Below, piece by piece: positions 11,822-26,000 of a DNA stretch of 64,000 nucleotides (within the stretch, counting starts at the first letter, position 1; each line of letters starts with the position of its first letter). The stretch is from Watersipora subatra (lineage: Eukaryota > Bryozoa > Gymnolaemata > Cheilostomatida > Watersiporidae). Both the position numbers and the translations under genes were made by a program. Location: contig NC_088714.1 in the NCBI RefSeq assembly GCF_963576615.1, positions 6,116,670-6,180,669 on the forward strand. Reading direction: 5' to 3'. The notes beneath the pieces are model-generated. The model searched no databases. It was not told the origin of the DNA and was given only the letters and a program-made list of their open reading frames with translations.

Positions 11822-12194
11822 TTGTGAACGTACGCCGCCACCGGAAGTGAGGCTTAATTTAAACCGATGTTCACCCAACTGTCTAAACTCTTCTATGTAC
11901 TACTGCGGGTGATACCAGCGTTGTTTATGGTTTGAACGTTCACGTTGCCAATGATACTCGCACAGACATGATACAAAACAGACCATATCAGTCATTCAAT
12001 TATTAACAATCGATTGTCATAGAATTCTAGTCTTCAGGCATGAACACTAGTACATAATACTGTATAAATCAATTTGTTTGTACAGGTTATCCTGCATAAT
12101 TTATTCGAAGTCATCTTCCCATGTAAATGTTTTTTGCACATAATATCAAACTTATCATGGATTGTCATTATCATAGTTGCCTTATAGGGCATTG

Positions 12195-12237
12195 GAACAA
12201 TAACTCTGTGAATTAAATGGTGGCCCTAAAAAGGGCC
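12195..12237 (-). terminator. Histone H3 mRNA 3'-end signals
   Basis: On the minus strand GGCCCTTTTTAGGGCC (12222-12237) is the stem-loop, with a T in place of the usual C in the loop. The downstream motif is AGAGTTATTGTTC (12195-12207), a 2-3 base expanded form of the motif behind the other three genes. Confidence 0.9.
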
Positions 12238-12256
12238 GTTGAGAAAGTTCAGATAT

Positions 12257-13230
<974 letters not shown>

Positions 13231-13256
13231 ATCATATCTGCGAACTATCCTACAAT

Positions 13257-13294
13257 GGCCCTTTTCAGGGCCACCATTACAATGAGAGTTGTTC
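13257..13294 (+). terminator. Histone H4 mRNA 3'-end signals
   Basis: Stem-loop GGCCCTTTTCAGGGCC at 13257-13272, identical to that of H2B, followed 12 nt later by AGAGTTGTTC at 13285-13294. Confidence 0.93.
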
Positions 13295-14078
13295 AAATAT
13301 GCTACAGATGCTGTGTATGTAAAAGGATTTTAATTTCAGCATAACAGTGTAAAAGTACTGATTAGTACTTATAGCTTGGTCAATATAAGGTCAGCTTCCA
13401 AGTTTGTGTTCTATCTACTACATGAACCATGTCTGCCTGTGAGAAGCAAAGCATGTGCATTCCGTGCTTGACAAGCGTTCGTTTCGGTTGTAATTATTTG
13501 AGCTTATTACAATTCGTCTGGTGTACTGGTTTTCCATAACGACAACTCCTAATGTAACCAATGTTTGGTTGATGATATGACAGGTTCTATCTAGCTTTTA
13601 CATTTTTCTGTCCCTCTGTGTGATGAATAAAGTTAGAATAAATTGAATAAAGAACCTTTGGCATAACACAGGGTAGAGGTAGTAGTTATTAATTGAACAG
13701 CAATAATACAGGATAGATCTTGTTCCCAGTCAGCTTTTTTACAACCACGATAGAAAGCATAGGTTTCTCATAATATATGCTAGCATATAAATAAATTTAT
13801 GAGCATTTACTAAAGGATTTGTATGAAGAAAATGTTGAAATGTGTAGAGTATGCATCGTCTTTAAGTGTATGTGTCGTCTTGTACACAGATAACCAGCAA
13901 GTCTGATACTAAGATATTGCGAGGATGAGATACTAATTTTGCTTTGCTGTTCCAAAAGGAAGCGCTGAAAGTCGGTTGGTAACAGCCTGGGCTCATGTCG
14001 AGTCTGGAAGAGTCCTGTGTTGTAGTAGTGCTTTGGACGGACAAGCGTAGATTAAGCGATGGCAAACTACCAGTGCGG
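13295..14078. other. Intergenic spacer between H4 and the mannosidase 3' end
   Basis: No gene or named element is seen. An H1 gene, which often accompanies the core histones, is not in this spacer or in the flank left of H2A. It should also contain the 3' untranslated region of the mannosidase; no clear AATAAA was found on the minus strand, only variants. Confidence 0.4.
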
Positions 14079-17000
14079 CTACTGCACAGTTAGTTTGTAT
14101 GCCATGATATTCATAGGCTTCACAGTAACCTTGCCGGAATGTTCTGCATCTCCGAGACTCTCAAAGTCTGTTATTGTCCGTTTCTCTATTGAAGTCAAAC
14201 TCTGATGTCTAAACATATCGCCTATGTCCAGCTACAAAAAAGTGCATGTTTCGTAATTTTTGCCAAAAACAAACAATAAAACTTATTTGTAATAGAACTG
14301 ATAATTATTCGCAGGAACAAATAAAATTTTCTACCAATTGTTATAATTTATGTACAACTTGAATAAATATAACACCCGCAGACAGCGCAAAGGACTATGT
14401 ATCAGTGGTCTTATGGGAATCCAGACATTTTACTAGGATTCACAGTGTGATGTGAATGAACATGCCTCACACACTATGTGATTGATTAAAGATGATTACG
14501 AGTGTTCCTATTGGATGACAAATCTAGGTGGCTCACCATAAATATAGATCTGACAGTTATATTGTCTCAGCAAGCAAGGTTTGAAACATTCCACCCACCC
14601 TTCCATTGTTGCTAGTACAGCTGAGGCCTTTAGCTGGCAGGCTACAATCTGTAGACTGATGATGAACCAGTAGCAGGCTCGATGTTCTGGCCTCCCCACT
14701 TTCAGTGTCCTTAATGGATCTGAGATTAATCAAGTTTAGCTCACAAGGCCAACTTCTACTTAGTGGCTCATAGTATGGGTGGTTTATCTCGCCAGCCTTA
14801 ACTGGTAATGCGATTAGAGGGCTAATAAGATGGTGATGCAAAATGTTGGCAGTCATGGAGGGATAGCCAATAGTCTTGTCTCTCTACAAACAAGCGTAAA
14901 TGAGTTTTTATTTTGTGCGTTTACAATACTGAGCCAACCATATACAGTCATACCTCAACATACGAGTAATGCCCCAACATATGAAAAAATTGAAATAAAA
15001 ACAAAACTTCGAGTTAGTTTCTTTCTTGAGTTACGAGTAATCTTTAAGATATGAGCATACACGCCGGTTGTCGATGGCCACTATATGGTCGAATATGCGA
15101 GAAGCTGCTTTCAAAAACTACATTGCTCGGTCTTCCTCTTCAAATCAGTTTTTATAAGGTTTACTAAAAGTTATGGCACACGCGAGGTAAACAGTGCCAA
15201 ACCAAAAACAAATAATAAAAAATTGAGGAGATAGAATTAAAGTACGTTAAAAGATTAAAACTTTGCTTCAAGTGTTTGCTTAGTAAGCTAAATTTAGTTA
15301 AATTAAATTCACAGTTTCTATTACGTAGCGTCAAAAAAGATTAGTGTACCGAATGCTTTGCTGTCAAGTCTCTCACTCACATCGGGGCTAGGCACTCCGT
15401 CTGTTTCAAAGGTAAAAACTCCATACAGTGATGTACACACCGTAGTAATGTTACAATTTTATGGCAGATCATAACAACTAAGTTAGGTATTTGCTGCTTT
15501 GTAAGCGTAGGTACTGAATTACAACCGTTAAAACATATTTTTCCACCGCAATATATTGTTTTAGGAGTTTTTCAATATCATGGTAACGGATTAATTTGCA
15601 TTTAGTTGTTTTATATAATAAATAGTGCCTTGAAACACAAGTCAATTGACGTATGAGCTCACTCCCAAAACGCATTAAGCTTGTACGTCGAGGTATTACT
15701 GTGGTTATGCTCTGTAATTACGCAGATCCTGTGATACTTGAAATATTTCTCTCCTGACTTTTGATCACTAGTTCAAAAGTACCGAAACTCTCTTTAAAAT
15801 AAAATGGAACACAAGTAGGAAATGGTCATTAGTGAACAGACAATAACTTAATCTTTACTGTAATAATAGCCGTGTCGATCACCTGTCCGAAACCAAGGTT
15901 GGAGGTTGGAAAAAGACAAGATCATACTAGATTTAACCTTGTGGTTTTAAAGGTTGACTTGCAACAAAATTCACATTACAGGTATTTGGTACCAAAAGGT
16001 TCACCATGTCTTACTCTGCTATGTTGTAGGTGCAAATTATGTGGAAATGTGATTACAAGCTCTTAAAAACTCAAAAACGAACAGTTAATCGCAGCCATCA
16101 CGAAAATGCCGTAGTTTGGAATCTCTTTATTTGGCTGACGTACTCCAACAGTTCGGCTATTGTTTTGACACGTGATGTTATTACGTGAAATAAAAGGCTC
16201 GATATAAAACGTCCCATAGCACTAGTTTATGTCAAATACTTCGGGTTCTACCGAAAAGCCTGTATCAAATATAAATGCTCGCTACTTCACAGTATCGTTT
16301 CAGCCTGGTCTATTCAGCTAGTCGTAATCTGATCAAGTGACCCATACTTTCTGCCAAATCGCGTGAACAGTTTCTGCAGCATTTTTCGACTATTGCGGGT
16401 GACTAACAAGCCCCTCATGTTCATCAGAGGATGATATGCACTTCTTCGAGCTAAAGTTAAAAATTAAACAAATTTTTATGGTAGGTTTTGAGATAACAGA
16501 AAAAGACAGCTCAAATGACAGCTTGACAATTATGATGAAAAAGTCGCGTAAGGACAATAGACATGGTTTTATTGAATGCGTGAAGTATTTTGTGAAAATA
16601 TTGCGACGAATGAGGTTGCATGAAAGTGCAAACAGAAGCCATCTTGTTCAACTACGTCCCATTTGAGCCGTTTTGGAAATGGATTCCAATCTACGGTGTT
16701 TTCGTGATGGCTACTATTAACTGTTCGTTTTTGAGCTTTTAAGAACTTGTAATCACATTTCCACATATTTTACACTTACAACACAGCAGAGTAAGACACG
16801 GTAAATCTTTTGATATCAAACAACTGTAATGTGAATTTTGTTGCAAGTCAACCTTTAAGCTTTACAGCCTGACACTGTAACACCTGCACCATCTAGGTGT
16901 TTGGAATAATGTTGGAGATACTGTGGTTTCGTGGCACATTTCACTATCTTTCACAACACGATAGAATGTCAGGGTACTAGTTTAGAATAATTGAAAATTG

Positions 17001-20000
17001 GAATAAATATTGAAAATTTTTTATATAATTGTAAGATTATTATGCAATGCTAGTAACTATTCAGAGTTATCTTCCCTCAAGTATACCTAACTTAATAATT
17101 TCCATCATTTTCAGCTCCTACTCTAGCCCCTGTTAGACATGTGAAATCTGAAGAATGCAAAAATAGCATTTACAATTAGAAACTTATTTTGGCATCTCAG
17201 ATCCAAAGAGTCCCAACCTTAAGGCAACAAACTAGAATACTATCACGAATAACTGATTAACAACACTACCCTGATGAGTGCAGAGACGTGGAAGCACTGG
17301 TTAAATGAATGAATAAATGAACAAAGCTATGATGATAAGAAACCATAAATTTTATACATGACAGACTCTTAGAAACACGTACATTATCTCCAGCAGCTGT
17401 CTTCTCCTCGACAAGAATGAAAAATTTACTTTCCGTCCTTTTGTTGTCCTTGAGGGGCTCCCCGAGGCCCCTATTGTCATCTTGACTCAGCCTTCTGTCT
17501 AGAATCACCTGCAGCTCGCCTGTTTAAAATTTATAGGCCACCTTAAGTTGGCCTATCACAATACATATCAGTTAGGTTGGATCAACAAACATGCTTACCG
17601 TAAAACCTCTGCTTGAAACCTATGACACTCTATTTTTTAACCCTCACAGTACAGTGGTGGTCAAATAGAGGAGGCGGTCAAATAGAGGTGGCATTCAAAT
17701 AGAGGTGGCGTTCATTGGAAGTTTTTCGGTATATATAATTGCAGTCTACAGCATAAGGAGTACTGATACCTTTAAACGGTGAAAGGACTCCTGCAGACTG
17801 TGCTGCCAATATGCTAATGCGGGTCTTGCTGTTCTCTATATACGACATACTAGTCATGGGGTAGACATTGCCCTGTAAATGCAGTTTCTCCTGGTACTTC
17901 CTCTACAAAACCAAATTAGTCATACAGGAATGAAAAGCACTACAGCAGGACAGAAGCTGTTATAAAAATTTTAATTTATGAAAAAGCAATGTGCAACAGT
18001 GTCATACAGCAATGGAGATGAGTCATGAGTTGCGACATAAGAGACATCGAGGGCCACTGGAGATAAGTTTGCATGCAAGAAAGAAGACTAATTATCAATA
18101 AAAACTTGAGGCTCTGCATCGATTCCAATAAAAACTGAACGAGACAAAACTTTCTAATAAACATTTGTAGTCCTTTGCAAAGTTCACAAATGTAGAAAAT
18201 AGTGGCGCTAAACAGTCAGAGACACAACATGTATGTCAGTAATACCCACAGGAAAGAGTAGAGTTGTGCATCTCGAAAAAAAATAAGGAGCATGGTACAG
18301 ACAGATATGGCCCACGAGAAAAATGACTGCAAACATAATCGAATGAAAGAACCTTGTGCATAGTAAAGCCGTTCATGTCGCTGAAAAAGATGCGGTCATC
18401 ATTTCCGATATCTGTAGACAACTGCATGGCCAGCTCAGTATTTTCCAACTTCATTATTGAGTCAATGTTGACAACCTCCACACCGAGACTTTCAGGACCT
18501 GCAGTACAATTAAGGTATTGGATTATCAGAAGTCAACAAGTTCCATAGTACATGTATTTTAATGGTTGAAGGCTTAGTATTGCCCATAGCAAGCCAACCT
18601 GGAATGTTGACAACCCGAACAAGGTGCTCGACAAGGCTTGTAAAGGACATGACTTCATGAAATAGGTTCCCTGTAACAACTCTGATTAGCGGGTTCTCAC
18701 TTGCCACATCCTGAAACATGAATTAAAACAATTTTAAAAACATTTCCGAATTGACATGAGAATATAAATTAAACCGACAAACGAACTGCACCTGCGATGC
18801 TCCAGAGGGGATGAACAGATATGCTCCAGAGCTGTGGTCACTTCTTTTTGAGGATCCATATTTAACGAAATTCATCTCAACCCTGTTCACTTTGCCTGTT
18901 TTCTTATTCTTCACCGACTAAAATGTAAGCGTATATAAGCTAGGTGAACTCTACTTGAAGCGCTTGTTAAAAATATATATAGTCCTGCACAAGTAGTAGT
19001 TAGTAGCAGCATTGTTAGCTTAGTTAAAGGTCCAAAAGAACCTATCTAACGAACTTGCCTATCTACTGTACCAGGTCTATTGGACTAGCTGAAAGAAACA
19101 TGCAATAAACTCTAGAAACGGTGACTTAGAAACCAGTAACCCTTCATTTAATGCTAGTAAAACTATTCTCTCATAAGCAGGTCTTGCATGTCACGCTCTT
19201 CTCTGCTCGAGTTAAAAATTTAGTGAGAACTCTTGGGAGAGAAATCTTTTAGGACGGTTGTCTCCCTTAGCGCAGGGGGTTGTCTCCCTTAGCGCAGAGG
19301 GTTGTCTCCCTTAGTGCAGGAGCAATTCAGGACCGGGTGCTCTTCCTGGCATCCCGTATTGCAGATTGAACTACTGACATACCGCTTACCAGACCAGAGA
19401 ACTAACTAGTACAATATAACTGCTCTTTTATTAATAATAAGCCTTGCTAAACACTGTCAGCTGTATTCATGTTGTGAGTTGTCTTTCCATGAGTAGGAAT
19501 TGTCTAACCTTTGCTATAACTCTAGCACAAGTTTATAAGTGACATCACATACACTTACAGGCGCTGACATACCTGCATCATTCCGCTGGCCGCTGACATG
19601 GTCACCTCCACCTGGTCATTATGTATGGTGAATTCGGTGTCTTTCTTCCCTTCTGGTTTGAATATTTCACTGCAAGACAAATATTTACATTTTGGTCATA
19701 CTAGCAAACTGTGATTTACTAAATGTTTTGCAAAGTTAGCAATTTGTTTCATGTTGTAGAGCCAGCTAGAACTGTTTTTTTTTAAAAACTTTGGGTGCTA
19801 AACCAAAACTATAAAACACGACAAGCCATTTATAATAGTAATTGATTTATTTATAATAAATTTATAATAGTAATTGCACGAAAATGATATAAACAGTTGC
19901 CTACAGAAAGAAACGCATTTGTAAAATGTCAAATCTGCCAAATGTTTGTTTACATAAACAAGCTTCTTAGCGACAAGTAAACACCGTAGAACTTCTATTG

Positions 20001-23000
20001 GAACTCCACCTTTATTTGAACGCCATCTCTAATTAAACGCCACAATAGCGAAAGGGTTGAAAAATAGATGGACACAGTGTTCAAATAAAAGGTTTTATAG
20101 TAGTTATTTATGTAAACAAACTCCCTAGCAACAACACACCCTTGATCAGTCTTGCTTATTGTTAGTTAGAATAGAGACGCTTTTGCAAGTTTATAAAATC
20201 CTGTTACACCATCTATATAGAAATCTCAGTGTTTGTTTGTCATCTGTCATTCGTGTGTCCAATTATAGCGATAAAGTTATGGGAATGAAAAGTCCACTTC
20301 GCACTGGGTTTGAAGTCAGCACCTCCAATTCCCCAAACAAGTGAGCTAACCACTAACCCACATGGGCTATTTACGATACTACGGAATAATTGTGCACATA
20401 CTTATTATATCAGCCAATCTTGACTGGCGATTGATACCTACGCTACACGCTTGAGTTAAACTATTTATAAAAAATTTTATTAGAAAAATACGTGCCCAGA
20501 CATCCCCAAATACTTTGAATATAGCGAACACAGAAATAAACAAACACCTTTATTTAAAGGTTGGCTAGTACATCAATTTTGATTTTTTGTGCAAAAATGA
20601 TTTTTATTACCCGCGCAACACTGGGCATTCACCTATTATTAAACCATAAATAAGTTACATACTTGCTCTCACAGCTCTTATTAGTAAGTTTAGCAATACG
20701 GATACTAGCATACTTAAATTAGCCATTGGCAATGTGCCAGACTAATGGCAAGTGGTCGACAACTGCATTACCTGCCACTGTTTATAAGCTGTTTTTTAGT
20801 ACCCGTGCACCGCTAGTCTATATATATATATATATATATATCTATATATATACTATTTATATATATATATATCTATATATAAATCTCAGTATTTTTCGTT
20901 CGTCTGTCCAGTTATAGTGATAATGTTTTAGCAACAAAAAATCACCTTAATGACAAGAAAGACTGTTCTTATCATTTCCATCACTCTTACCATATACAGT
21001 GTATCCTTTTCGTGATTGCACATGCCAAATGTACACATATTATTATTAATCAATATTACCTATTGCGATTGATAGTTTTTTGGATTTTCTTTTATGTTGA
21101 TTGTTTTACCATGACCACTTTTTTAATTTGTAATTTTCAGATGTGACGTTTCAATTTCAACTGTGCCGTTACTCTCATATTTCCAGTTTCGGTAAATCTG
21201 TAAAAGCTAAATGATTTTCATGTCGACAATTGTACATGGACATCTAGAGTAGAAATTGCCTCTACATTCTCACTCCATTCGGTCAGATGAAATATCAAGC
21301 AAAGAAAGCCTGATATCTCATTTTTACCAGTATCGAGAGGTACCAGTATCAAGAGGTACCGGTATCGAGAGGTACCAGTATGGAGAGGTACCGGTATGGA
21401 GAGGTACCGGTATGGAGAGGTACCGGTATGGAGAGGTACCGGTATCAAGAGGTACCAGTATCAAGAGGTACCAGTATGGAGAGGTACCGGTATGGAGAGG
21501 TACCGGTATGGAGAGGTACCGGTATCAAGAGGTACCGGTATCAAGAAGTACCAGTATCAAAAGGTACCAGTATTGTCTATCAAAACTTTGAATACACTGA
21601 GCTTCTGCTTTAACAGTAACCTTTTTTATACACACTTCAATGTACTCATTGTTTATTTTTTCTCTTAATTTATTTGAACTGCACAAAAACACTTTTTTCA
21701 TGATATGAAGTTTAGAATGGTAAATATTGTATGTGTTAAATAAAAATAAGTTCTCTGTACAAAAACTTCCTTATTACCCGAGCAACGACGGGTGTCCAGC
21801 TAGCCTTTGCTATAATAAGAGCCATGCTCAACTGTCTTTTCGAAGCCACGCTAAGAGCGTTAGGAAAAATATTGCCCTGTACAGGAGTCAAACCCAAATA
21901 TTGGTATTACCAGTTGGTGGAGTGGCGCAGCTACCATATGGGTCACTCCACCACCAGTGTAATAAGTGTGTGCACATTGGAGACATTGTGCACACACTGA
22001 TTACGTACGACCAACTCTCACGACTCATGGGGCTGTCAGTAAGTATAACACTAGGACAGAATACGTCCACTTCAAATTGGTAGTTACGAGTCTAGCAGTA
22101 CTGTAGCCTACTTACAATCTAATGCCTGATTCAGACCAATATTTGTGGATAAATTGTGCATTATCGCAGAACTATGCAAGACAATGCTAGGGTCTGGAGT
22201 AGGCCGGGATTTAGTTGCGTCATCCCGCGACTTCATAGCTAACTGATTCACATCAATTGCACACTTGCATAGCGGGGGGGGGGGGGGGGGGGCAGCACCT
22301 CGCACACCCTACATATGACATTGGTCTGAACCAGGCATAATAGCCATAAACAACAGAGTGAGTGTTATCACATGTGGGCGGCTCTGTGAAAAACATGACA
22401 CCTTTAAAGTGATAAGATAGTATTATTTGACTTGCAAATATTCCGTCATCCAACATGCCCTTACCTAGACTGTCAAACATTGATGTCCTTGATCACCTGC
22501 TAAAATTGAGCTTATTACATCTTCAACAATTTTGTAAAGTTTTTGTATTAACAAGCTAGACAGCTGAAGTAACAAAGTAACTCACTCGGAAGGTGACCTT
22601 GAGCCGAGGTTGTAAAATGACACCCTGGAGATAGTACATGGCTGTGTTTCTGAGGCCTCTATCGTGTATGTGACCATCCCAAGGGGAGGCAATTTCACAA
22701 GGAAACTTAACTGTAACAAATTAGGCTGGAAGTGAAGTCATAGCTGTAAATGATCATTCATACGCAAGGAACGGTCGACAGTTTGATATAGCCTTCCCTT
22801 ATATATTTGCTTTCCTATACACGATGTTCTGACCTTGGCTGCAGCTCATAAGATGGAGTTATCACAAGAAATCTCAAAAAATTTAGCATAAGTTCAGTCA
22901 ATCTGTCATCTAATGCTGACCTTGAACTTGTTGTGCAAAATGGAAGTATGATCATCAAAATGGTCGGTGAAGATGGGAGATATTTGGCAGATGACATGCC

Positions 23001-26000
23001 TGGATTCCGAGTCGTAAACTGAGATGGGAATAGTAGAGACCCATACTCTTACCAGCTCCTCTCGCTCATGGGGAGATGAGTTGTATATGACAAACTTCTC
23101 TCTACGAGGAACAGTCAGAACATAAGTTAAATGATGGTAGTTGTTAACTGTATTATGCGACATAAAAAGTGATGAAGGCAGACACGCGCAGTCATATTGG
23201 TAGTTATAGTTCACCTGAATTGACAGTTTTTTCTGAGCTTAACAAACTGAATACAAACAGTCACAAAGTTGAAAAAATGTTGAGTGACTTACCATGTAAA
23301 TCAAATTTTGAAAATAGAACAAAAAATTATTGAAGATCGCATTTTCTTAAGAACAAGCTGAAAATTTAGTTGAAAATTAGTTGGAATTCTTTTAGACTTG
23401 AAAGTTCAAAAATTTAGTTTGTGGCAATGCGCATCAGATGGAATGGCCACAATTTGTAATGGCCGCAAGTTGTAATGGCCACATGTTGTAATGGTCACAA
23501 GTTGTAATGGACACAAGTTGTAATGGACACAAGTTGTAATGGCCGCAAGTTGTAATGACCACAAGTTGTAATGGCCGCAAGTTGTAATAGCCACAGAAAG
23601 ACTCATGAGCTAAAAACAAAGACTGCTAGCAATCTTCACTATAACAAGAGACTTGCCCATCTGTCCAATTCCATGGTTAGAGGTTGACAAAAACAAAGCA
23701 TCATATAGAGTTTGAACTCGTGACTTTCAGCATGGTAGACGAACACGACACCGCCGCGCCAATTGACTACTCACTCGCATTGTAGAATAATCGTAAAAAT
23801 AGTTACTACACCAGATGATCTCTCAGCCAACTACCAGGGTACTAGTTTATAGTAGTCAGTATCAATCGGTCAAACAGAAATGTATTGACAATCCTTTTCT
23901 AGCTTTCTCAAAACCATATTTTGCATTCAATTGTAAATGAACTCATTTTTTTTAATACCGAATACTCAACCAGCAAGCTTACAAAATAACTGAATGAGTG
24001 GTAGACTACCGTACAGAATAAACAATGGTTGTCCACCCAAATCTCCTCAAAAAAGGTTCTTACAAGCAAAGAGGGAACTTGAAAAAAAATTGATCTCCTA
24101 TTTGAAACGAAACTAACTTTTCTCCTTGCTTCAACTCTTGCACTGATCTTATTTCCAGAGCATCCTGTTCATCCTTCAACCAATCCACATCGAACATCTC
24201 AAGTGGAGCACTAACCACATTTCCTACTAGCAGCTGGGCTGATGCTCTAATCACTTCATAAGCTGATTTCCAGCCCCGTAACATCCTACATGACACAGTT
24301 GAGTGAGCGAGGCGCTGACACACAGTAAGTCAACAACACAAATAGGTTGTAACAACACAAACATGTACTCTCTGCTAAACTTTACACATAGTAACTAAAG
24401 ATGGCAACCAACGAAAGCCGATGAAAAAAACAGGGGAAAAACAGTTTAGATGTCTGCTTCTGCAGTTTCTTATCAAATATCAGTTAACAGTGTGTCATCA
24501 TAGCATGAGAACTAATAAAGGTAAGGGGTGATATGAGAGTAAGCCTACATCACCAATCTTGGATTTAGCGAGGTGTTATTCAATCACAATGCTCCATGAC
24601 TACATATGACTACATGCAGCTAATGGCAGTCCACTAAACCTCTACAGCGAATATCACCTGAACTAGTAAAAGTTAGATGCCAGCTCTTACGTGTACAAGA
24701 AGCAATGCTCCTTGTACAAAAAATAGACTTACTCATAGGCAGTTAACTATAAGCTATTACTTACAGACTTACATATAGATACTTATAGGCGTTCACTATA
24801 GACTCTCATTCATAGACTAATTCATAGGCCTTTAGGTGTGGGCTTTGAATCCATAGACCTATTTATAGGCCTTCACTATAGACTATCATTCCTAGACTTA
24901 TTCATAGGCCTTCAGGTGTGGGCTTTGAATCCATAGACCTATTCGTAGGCCTTCACTATAGACTATCATTCATAGACTAATTCATAAGCCTTTAGGTGTA
25001 GGCTTTGAATCCATAGACCTATTTATGGGCCTTCACTATAGACTATCACTCATAGACTTATTCATAGGCATTCAGGTGTAGTCTTTGAATCCATAGACCT
25101 ATTCGTAGGCCTTCACTATAAACTATCACTCATAGACTTATTCATAGACCTTTAGGTGTAGGCTTTGACACCACGGGAAACAAAGAGAAAAAGGAGAAAA
25201 TACTAGTAAAGTAATCACCTGTTACCATAATCAACAACTACCGCAGCTTTAGCGGTGCCAGTGATACCGTCATGGTGCTGGAACAACCCGAGTGATTGCC
25301 GGGCATAGGACAGTTTGTCGTAGAGACTAGATGCTTGAAAACTTGAACTGCCATCAGTGAGACTTTTAGCTTGGGCCAAGGAGAAAATGATCTCCGCAGA
25401 CCTAAGGGTAGACTCCAAGTGCCTGTCCCAGTGCTTGTAGAATGGTCGAGAGGTGAAATAGCCACTCCAGTAATGATCAATTCTATCAGCGTATGCGAAA
25501 AAGTCCCCTAGAAGATAGACAGCCATGAGGTCAAACATGCTGCCAGCCCAAAATCAAGGTCTACTGTTTGAGTTATTTGCCTGCAATAATTTTTAAATGA
25601 GAAAATTCTATTAAATACAGGGTACTTGCAAGCCTTGGTACAACAAATATATCTGTCTTCTTCCATGGGCAAGAGCCTTAATTATTACTAGAGGTAAAAC
25701 CCATAGCCAGCATTAGTTCGGATAAAACCTAAGGCTATCCATAGAGCGTTCAAGTGATAAAACTACCACAACATCTGTTTTTGGAAGTGGGCTACATCAC
25801 TCTGAGAGGTAATACCAAGAAGCATCCTTCCACTTCCATTGTTGCATACAACATTTATATTTGCACTTGATAGTTGTCTTGGAATTAATTTATCAATATT
25901 CATGTCAATTCTAGTTATTGATGAACCAAGTCACAATAAAGTACGTAGTATAAAAATGCATTTCCGAGATCGGTATATTTAACCTGATAGAGAAGGAAAA

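Larger units (their letters stand above)
20816..21800 (-). mobile_element. Related SINE-like element carrying an internal minisatellite
   Basis: It has a TA-rich tail at 20818-20880, a body (CAGTATTTTTCGTTCGTCTG onward) shared with the element at 41882, the 16-bp minisatellite inside (21320-21575), and the characteristic head at 21771-21800 (ACCCGAGCAACGACGGGTG on the plus strand). A further head-like remnant (GTACCCGTGCACCGCTAG) lies just before it at 20800-20816. Confidence 0.5.

Noticed and set aside
14508-14699. Alternative frame and in-frame stop after exon 21 of the mannosidase (ending AETI)
   Set aside because: Reading through gives a C-terminus shorter than the family. The donor GTGGGT at 14597-14598 joins in phase to 14231, whose 50 residues supply the expected C-terminal end.
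21256-21668. Repeat-peptide frames ([15 protein letters not shown] type) in three frames
   Set aside because: Produced by a stop-free 16-bp minisatellite inside an intron of a minus-strand gene.
23690-23790. Possible tRNA gene
   Set aside because: It has B-box-like and A-box-like sequences but no foldable cloverleaf, and the segment recurs as a dispersed repeat, so it is called a SINE.
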